Positions 58,920-64,000 of a DNA stretch of 64,000 bases are shown here, in pieces. The stretch spans positions 1-64,000 of the forward strand of contig JAEDDI010000002.1 of assembly GCA_016293805.1 (NCBI GenBank). Reading direction: 5' to 3'. Both the position numbers and the translations under genes were made by a program. The notes under the pieces were generated by a model. The model saw only the letters and a list, made by a program, of their open reading frames with translations. It was not told where the DNA came from and ran no database searches. The DNA comes from Bacillota bacterium (GTDB lineage: Bacteria; Bacillota; Clostridia; Peptostreptococcales; Anaerovoracaceae). How positions within the stretch are numbered: the stretch's first letter is position 1; each line of letters begins with the position of its first letter.

Positions 58920-60668
58920 TTATCTTAATTCTTCGAGTATTCCCATTATCCTGTCTATCGCTTCCTCCGGCGCCAGGTCTGTCTGCGCACCCGCTGTTGT
59001 GAGATGACCGCCTCCGCCCATCGTTTCCATTATGCACTGGACGTTTACCTCTCCGAGGGAACGCGCTGAAATTACAGTCCTTCCTGTATTGTCAATTCCC
59101 GCAACAAAACTTGCCTTGACTCCCTTGACTGTAAGAAGTTCATCAGCTACCTGTGAATCTATTATAGCCGCATCAATATGAGGTATGTTCTGCACAGCTG
59201 TAGCTATGCCGTAATCGTCTATTACTGCATTGGCAAGCGCAATAGCTCTCAGCCTGAATGTATCCGTGTCTATTCTGAAAAACCTCTTTACCGCTGTCGT
59301 ATCGGCTCCGGCTCTCTTCAGCCACGCTGCCGCCTCGAAGGTGCGCACACCTGTCTGCATTGCAAATCTGTTGGTATCTACAGTTATACCTCCAAGAAGA
59401 GCCTCTGCCTCAAGCTTTGAAATTGTCTTCTTGGCATTTGCAAACTGTAGCATTTCTGTAACAAGTTCACATGTTGATGATGCATAAGGCTCCATGTATG
59501 AAAGCGTCGCCTCAATGGCATCCGCCGCCATTCTGTGGTGGTCTATCAGTACCAGATTATTTGCCTTCTCAATTATTTCCGGTGCTTCGACGAGCATCAT
59601 TCTGTGAGTGTCCAGTAAAACCACAAGAGTATCCTCGTCCATCACGCTCAGGGCCCGTTCAGTATTGACAATCATATATTCTTCAGAATTTATGGCCTGT
59701 TCGTATACTTCCGAAAGAGTATCGTTATATTCATTTACTACTATATATATTTCCTTTGCAAATTCCCTCGCAAGTCTGTGCATGCCAAGCGATGCGCCGA
59801 ATGCATCCATATCCGGATAACTGTGCCCCATGATTATGACATTTGATGCCGCCTCAACCAGCTGTTTGAATCCGTACCATATTATTCTTGATTTTCCCTT
59901 ATTGCTCTTTTCGACAGCCTTGGTTCTGCCTCCATAGTATTCAATCTTCTGACCGTGCTTGACTACAGCCTGGTCTCCGCCACGTCCGAGAGCGAGGTTA
60001 AGTCCGTCCTGCGCCCACTTGTCATTTATATGAAACGACTTTCCCTGAAGCCCTATTCCCATGCTGAGAGTCACCGGAAAATCCGCTTCTGTCTCTATTT
60101 CTCTAACCATATCGAGAACAGAAAACTTATCGGTCTTGAGCCATTCGTAAAACTGGTGTTCAAATACAAGGAAATACATGTCGTCACTGTATCTTGTAAC
60201 CGATGCCTGAATTTTGGAAGCCCACTGTCTGATGCATCTGTCTATATCCGTATCAAGCTTCATCTTATTCTCATCGGCTGTAACATTTTCAAGTTCATCG
60301 TAGTTGTCCACATGAACTATCGCCATACATACCCTCTGGTCATTGAATGTCTTCTTGAGTTTTTCGTAGTTTGTTCTCTCGTGGAAATACACGGCAAGCT
60401 CAGGACCGCCTTCAATTTTTTCCACATCCAGCCTGAAAACCTTATCGTTTGTTCTGAAATACGAAAGTTTGGCTTCGCCCTCAGCGGCCTGCAGATATTT
60501 CGCGTAGCTTATTGATGTGATTGCATAGATATTGATTCCTTCAAGCTTGCTGTAGACAAACACTTCATCAATATTGCTGCTTGAATTCAGAACATTTCCC
60601 GCCTCATCCACTACGCACACCGGCACACCGGCATATCTGCATATCGCATCAATGGTTTCTTTTTTCAT
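58920..60668 (-). CDS. gdpP: GdpP-like cyclic-di-AMP phosphodiesterase lacking N-terminal membrane spans
   Basis: 582 residues beginning directly with a PAS-like domain (MKKETIDAICRYAGVPVCVV, 1-80), then a degenerate GGDEF domain (100-240), DHH domain (275-435) with PDMDAFGASLG and LIDHHRMAAD, and DHHA1 (470-582) with GGGGHLTTAGAQ. The catalytic motifs of GdpP/YybT are intact. The usual two N-terminal membrane helices are absent; the preceding yybS-like gene overlaps by 4 bases and encodes membrane spans, so it may supply membrane attachment. Degrades c-di-AMP, affecting K+ and cell-wall homeostasis. Confidence 0.87.
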   Translation of the reverse strand: MKKETIDAICRYAGVPVCVVDEAGNVLNSSSNIDEVFVYSKLEGINIYAITSISYAKYLQAAEGEAKLSYFRTNDKVFRLDVEKIEGGPELAVYFHERTNYEKLKKTFNDQRVCMAIVHVDNYDELENVTADENKMKLDTDIDRCIRQWASKIQASVTRYSDDMYFLVFEHQFYEWLKTDKFSVLDMVREIETEADFPVTLSMGIGLQGKSFHINDKWAQDGLNLALGRGGDQAVVKHGQKIEYYGGRTKAVEKSNKGKSRIIWYGFKQLVEAASNVIIMGHSYPDMDAFGASLGMHRLAREFAKEIYIVVNEYNDTLSEVYEQAINSEEYMIVNTERALSVMDEDTLVVLLDTHRMMLVEAPEIIEKANNLVLIDHHRMAADAIEATLSYMEPYASSTCELVTEMLQFANAKKTISKLEAEALLGGITVDTNRFAMQTGVRTFEAAAWLKRAGADTTAVKRFFRIDTDTFRLRAIALANAVIDDYGIATAVQNIPHIDAAIIDSQVADELLTVKGVKASFVAGIDNTGRTVISARSLGEVNVQCIMETMGGGGHLTTAGAQTDLAPEEAIDRIMGILEELR

Positions 60669-61447
60669 ACTCTGACTCCGATTTTTCCTTTAAGATTAAC
60701 GAGTGCATCAACTATTCCGGATACATAAAGCACTGTACTTCCTATATTGCTGACCATAAGGATAACAGTGAGTATAACCCAGAGGGGTCTGGGCCATCCT
60801 CTCATATGGAAGATATATGCTATAAGGCTTATTCCCTGAAAAGCAAATACAGCTCTGAAAAGAACATAAACATTTGCATTGACCGCTTCTGAAAAACTGA
60901 ACACTTCAGCATAGTTAAGCACCCATGCAAGCATTGATACTGCAACCCATCCTATCAGCCCTGATCTTGTGAGTGAAAACTCACGGACAGGTTTCATTTT
61001 CCTGAAGCCGGAATCCTTTTTTCTGAGGATTCTGTGCGCTGCTGCACATTCGGCATATGCTGCAACCGCACTCCAGATGATAAACACAGAAGGAAGAAGC
61101 AGTGCCATTGTCTGATAAAGTTTCCTGTAAAACTCGGTCATCTCGGCAGTACTCATATTATCAAGTCCGAAGAGTTTAGCATATTCAGCATTTTCGGCCA
61201 GCATACTGCTCATAATATCTATATTCTGATTTATCTGGCTGCTGAAACCCTCCCCGAAAAGGCTGCTTATGGCGATTATTACAAGACAGCCAAACGAACC
61301 GTAAAGCGTCCCTATGCCAATCACCTTATATGTTTCAACTCCAAGTCCTGTTCCTCTCGAAACAACACCTGCAGAAAAAACTATAGCTGCTGCAAATACC
61401 AGTAGTGTGTACATTAATCTCTTTTCTCCAATCAATATATAGTCCAT
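60665..61447 (-). CDS. DUF2232 (YybS-like) polytopic membrane protein
   Basis: 260 residues with about seven hydrophobic segments and a soluble stretch (about 70-115, SQINQNIDIMSSMLAENAEY). Position and topology match YybS, which precedes gdpP in Bacillota. Function unknown; possible membrane partner of the spanless GdpP encoded right after it (4-base overlap). Confidence 0.78.
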   Translation of the reverse strand: MDYILIGEKRLMYTLLVFAAAIVFSAGVVSRGTGLGVETYKVIGIGTLYGSFGCLVIIAISSLFGEGFSSQINQNIDIMSSMLAENAEYAKLFGLDNMSTAEMTEFYRKLYQTMALLLPSVFIIWSAVAAYAECAAAHRILRKKDSGFRKMKPVREFSLTRSGLIGWVAVSMLAWVLNYAEVFSFSEAVNANVYVLFRAVFAFQGISLIAYIFHMRGWPRPLWVILTVILMVSNIGSTVLYVSGIVDALVNLKGKIGVRV

Positions 61448-61523
61448 TATATTATATCACACAAGACCACCAATGCAAATATCAGCATATCCACAAATAT
61501 GCCGTACTTTTTGAAAATAACTG

Positions 61524-61552
61524 TTGACATATTCTGCAATCGGATATATCAT
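61524..61552 (+). promoter_or_regulatory. Promoter of the GntR-ABC operon
   Basis: TTGACA (61524-61529), 17-base spacer, TATCAT (61547-61552). A near-perfect -35. Confidence 0.8.
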
Positions 61553-61582
61553 GATATTGTCTTAAGTGCTTAAGACAATATC
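61553..61582 (+). promoter_or_regulatory. Operator for the GntR-family repressor
   Basis: Perfect 14-base inverted repeat GATATTGTCTTAAG-(TG)-CTTAAGACAATATC directly after the -10, covering the transcription start. This is the expected site for autorepression by the GntR protein encoded next. Confidence 0.8.
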
Positions 61583-61601
61583 AGAAAGGGGATTGACATA
61601 A

Positions 61602-61964
61602 ATGTGGAAACTTGATGACAGCAGACCGATATATCCTCAGCTGAAAGAAATACTGCTGAGAGACATCATCACCGGGAAGTACAGCAGGGGAAGTGCTTTT
61701 CCGACAGTGAGAGATCTAGCTGAAACTGCAGGTGTGAACAGAAACACAATGCAGAGAGCCCTGTCAGAGCTCGAGTCAGAAGGTCTCATCATCACAAACA
61801 GAACAGCCGGACGCACCGTTACAGAAGATGGGGAACTGATTAATAGAATACGTGCAGATCTGGCAGATCGTATTGCTGACAGATTCATCGATGAAATGAT
61901 GAGCATCAGCGTGGATATCAGCGAAGCAATTGCAATTCTTAACACGAAAGGGGAAAGGAAATGA
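61602..61964 (+). CDS. GntR/YtrA-family transcriptional repressor
   Basis: 120 residues: winged helix (1-75) with PIYPQLKEILLRDIITGKY, FPTVRDLAETAGVNRNTMQR and LESEGLIITNRTAGRTVT, then a short helical dimerisation tail (IADRFIDEMMSI). This is the YtrA subfamily, which controls ABC transporters induced by cell-wall antibiotics in Bacilli. It heads an operon with an ABC ATPase (4-base overlap) and a permease, behind a strong palindrome. Confidence 0.9.
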   Translation: MWKLDDSRPIYPQLKEILLRDIITGKYSRGSAFPTVRDLAETAGVNRNTMQRALSELESEGLIITNRTAGRTVTEDGELINRIRADLADRIADRFIDEMMSISVDISEAIAILNTKGERK

Positions 61965-62695
61965 CAGACAAAATCTTAGAATGCCGCGGTATTTCAAAGA
62001 GATTCAGTTCAAAACTGGCGCTTGACTGTGTCAGCCTTGAAATCGGCAGCGGCAAAATCATCGGTCTTCTCGGACCGAACGGCAGCGGCAAAACAACACT
62101 TATTAAACTTGCCAACGGACTCATTCAGCCTACTGCAGGTGAAATACTTATAGGAGGAATGAAACCGTCTCCTTCAACAAAGAGCCTTGTGTCCTATCTT
62201 CCGGACAGAACGTATTTTGCAGACTGGATGAAAGTCAGAGATGTTTTCGATATGTTCGAAGGGTTCTATTCCGATTTTAACAGAGCCAAGGCGGATTCAA
62301 TGGCGCATTCCATGGGAATAATGCAGGATGACAAAATAAAGACCATGTCCAAGGGCACCAAGGAGAAGGTTCAGCTTATACTTACAATGAGCAGAAATGC
62401 CATGCTTTATCTTCTCGATGAACCTATCGCAGGTGTTGACCCTGCTGCAAGAGATTTCATTCTTACAACTATTATCAACAACTACAATCCTGACGGAACA
62501 GTTATCATCTCAACTCACCTGATCTCTGATATTGAAAGGATTCTCGATGAGGTGGTATTTATCAGGGACGGTCAGGTTATCCTTCACGACAGTGTGGACT
62601 CCATCAAAGAGAAGGAAGGCAAATCAATAGACGAAGTGTTCAGAGATTCCTTCAGAATGTATCCTTCTATGGGAGGTGAATACAATGTTCGGTAA
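61961..62695 (+). CDS. ABC transporter ATP-binding protein (YtrB-like)
   Basis: 244 residues with Walker A GPNGSGKTT, a Q-loop region, signature TMSKGTKEKVQL (variant of LSGGQ), Walker B LLDEPIAGVDPAA and the switch His in STHLIS. The altered signature is usual for this small-exporter group. Overlaps the GntR gene by 4 bases and the permease by 11. Confidence 0.93.
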   Translation: MTDKILECRGISKRFSSKLALDCVSLEIGSGKIIGLLGPNGSGKTTLIKLANGLIQPTAGEILIGGMKPSPSTKSLVSYLPDRTYFADWMKVRDVFDMFEGFYSDFNRAKADSMAHSMGIMQDDKIKTMSKGTKEKVQLILTMSRNAMLYLLDEPIAGVDPAARDFILTTIINNYNPDGTVIISTHLISDIERILDEVVFIRDGQVILHDSVDSIKEKEGKSIDEVFRDSFRMYPSMGGEYNVR

Positions 62696-63506
62696 GCTTA
62701 TAGGTTTTGAATTCAGATCCAGCATCAGAATGCTCGCGATAGTGTGGGCCGGCCTTGTGGCATCTTCGATTCTCTTCGGACTTTCGCTTAGAATTGCATC
62801 TTCAAGCGATTCCTTCAGTCTGTTCAGCGGGATAATCACTACAGTTTCGACAGTTCTTTTCATGGCGCTTTTCATAACTATGATTGTAATCACCGTCATG
62901 ATTATAGTCCAGAGATTCTACAAGGGTCTTCTGGGTGAGGAAGGATATCTGATGCACACGCTTCCGGTAAAGGAATGGCAGCTCATAACCTCCAAGGGTA
63001 TCTGTGCCACTGTATATATTGTTGCAGGATGCCTTGTGGGAATCCTTGCAATCCTGATTGTAACAGCAGTCACTGCGGGAACAACAGAATTCATCTCATT
63101 CAGTGACATACGCTTTGTGTTCAGTGAGTATCCGTCAACAGCACTGGTAACATTTGAGTCGATAGTCATTCTGATTCTGGCAGCTGTTGCATTTGTATAT
63201 CAGGTATACACAAGCCTTGCAGTCGGACAGCTTGTAAACAAGCACAGAATACTGCTTGCAGTCGGTGCTTTCATAGGAATCAATGTTATAAAATCAGTTA
63301 TTGAATCAATTACAGTTCTTACCCTTGGCAATTCAGATGCATTCGGGAGAAAGATGGAAATACTCTTCTCATCAGATACACCTGATGCGCTTCTAATCGG
63401 AGGACAGCCGTATATACTGTTCATAATAGCAGTAATCATAATTCAGATAGCTGTATTCCATATCGTGACAGAGAGACTTCTTTCACTAAAACTCAATCTT
63501 CAGTAA
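62685..63506 (+). CDS. ABC transporter permease
   Basis: 273 residues with six hydrophobic segments. The N-terminus MFGKLIGFEFRSSIRML and the segment LGEEGYLMHTLPVKEWQLI are typical of ABC-2-like permeases paired with YtrB ATPases. GGAGGTG lies before the ATG at 62685. Substrate unknown; peptide antibiotic resistance or export is typical of relatives. Confidence 0.85.
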   Translation: MFGKLIGFEFRSSIRMLAIVWAGLVASSILFGLSLRIASSSDSFSLFSGIITTVSTVLFMALFITMIVITVMIIVQRFYKGLLGEEGYLMHTLPVKEWQLITSKGICATVYIVAGCLVGILAILIVTAVTAGTTEFISFSDIRFVFSEYPSTALVTFESIVILILAAVAFVYQVYTSLAVGQLVNKHRILLAVGAFIGINVIKSVIESITVLTLGNSDAFGRKMEILFSSDTPDALLIGGQPYILFIIAVIIIQIAVFHIVTERLLSLKLNLQ

Positions 63507-63510
63507 CATA

Positions 63511-63541
63511 AAATCCTCCGTATCAGTTTTACGGAGGATTT
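63511..63541. terminator. Bidirectional terminator between the ABC permease and secA
   Basis: Perfect twelve-base stem AAATCCTCCGTA/TACGGAGGATTT with a seven-base loop, T-rich or A-rich on each side, serving both convergent genes. Confidence 0.8.
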
Positions 63542-63550
63542 ATTATTCTA

Positions 63551-64000
63551 TCAGTTATTTTCCTGGTCCTTCAGCATACAGCAGTTCTTGTATTTCTTTC
63601 CCGATCCGCACGGACACATTTCATTTCTTCCTATCTTGACTTCAGTTCTTCTGTATGTCTCAGGTTTTCTGTTCTGGTTTCTGTCAGGAACCTTCGCCCC
63701 TGCAGGAGGAGCTGAAACACCGCCCATTGACGCAGCTTCCGCTTTCTTCTCACTGCCTGTACCGATGACATTTCTTCTCTCGGATCTTGTCTGCACGGTT
63801 ACGTTGTAGCAGAACTTGACTGTCTCTTCCTTAATCTCACCGATTAAATCTTCGAACATGTCAAATCCTTCATGAGCATATGCAGCGGCAGGATCCTGTT
63901 GTCCAAGTCCCCGAAGCCCTATGCCTTCCTTGAGCTGGTCCATTGCATCTATATGATCCATCCACAGATTATCGACTACTCTCAGAAGAATCATTCGTTC
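63551..64000 (-). CDS. secA: Preprotein translocase ATPase SecA (C-terminal part, 5' end outside window)
   Basis: The reading frame stays open to the right edge (codons GAA CGA precede the first Met at 63994). The visible 149 residues hold the helical scaffold end ([40 protein letters not shown]), a flexible linker and the C-terminal Zn-binding tail [18 protein letters not shown] that contacts SecB or phospholipid. Drives protein export with SecYEG. Confidence 0.96.
   Translation of the reverse strand, partial: ERMILLRVVDNLWMDHIDAMDQLKEGIGLRGLGQQDPAAAYAHEGFDMFEDLIGEIKEETVKFCYNVTVQTRSERRNVIGTGSEKKAEAASMGGVSAPPAGAKVPDRNQNRKPETYRRTEVKIGRNEMCPCGSGKKYKNCCMLKDQENN

Overview
The window looks like a chromosomal segment of a low-to-moderate GC anaerobic member of the Bacillota (class Clostridia). 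A Family XIII / Anaerovoracaceae-type lineage is my guess, inferred from gene content only. Supporting clues are the conserved block yybS-gdpP-rplI-dnaB, divIC-rnmV-rsmA, an RF2 gene with the programmed frameshift, the scpA-scpB pair, a glycine riboswitch, a biotin-dependent (Na+-type) decarboxylase operon, several NhaC/CaCA cation exchangers and many secreted NlpC/P60 hydrolases. Most genes lie on the minus strand. I see no rRNA or tRNA gene, no CRISPR array and no prophage.

Layout. 1-8.8 kb: mreB (cut by the window edge), an acyl-CoA synthetase, then four secreted NlpC/P60 peptidoglycan hydrolases. Three of the four share a nearly identical promoter; the fourth follows a Xer-like recombinase and a Nudix hydrolase. 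8.9-14 kb: a candidate C-rich small RNA, an exonuclease-like gene, a Big2 protein, an Ldh2-type dehydrogenase and an APC permease preceded by a 57-residue ORF. 14-21.2 kb: a membrane LuxR regulator, a DUF2156 protein, surE-tagO-dusB-coaX and a saccharopine dehydrogenase-like enzyme; the permease and this enzyme share an upstream regulatory block. 21.2-25.6 kb: decarboxylase subunits, prfB, yaaA. 25.7-35.6 kb: a lone integrase, a subtilase, an amino-acid operon (racemase, frameshifted NhaC antiporter, class V aminotransferase) and a PucR-EamA pair. 35.4-44.7 kb: a REC-GGDEF-EAL protein, small ORFs, a MATE pump, the mtnA-scpA-scpB operon and a Ca2+/Na+ exchanger. 44.8-50.6 kb: a glycine riboswitch controlling a TRIC/UPF0126 gene, NhaC, plsC, a DUF2284 protein and an LTA-synthase-like enzyme. 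51.5-53.1 kb: an IS200/IS605-like element encoding IscB, the RuvC-HNH RNA-guided nuclease family ancestral to Cas9, with a probable omega-RNA region, inserted between rnmV and rsmA. 53.1-61.4 kb: rnmV, divIC, an M23 peptidase, a DnaD-like protein, dnaB, rplI, gdpP, yybS. 61.5-64 kb: a GntR-controlled ABC transporter and the 3' end of secA.

The most notable items are the IscB/omega-RNA element and its effect on rsmA, the C-rich small RNA at about 8.93-9.02 kb, the matched regulatory blocks before the permease and saccharopine-dehydrogenase genes, the repeated promoter before the cell-wall hydrolases, and a Xer-like recombinase lacking two catalytic residues. All functions are inferred by reading protein motifs and DNA signals by eye; no database search was run.
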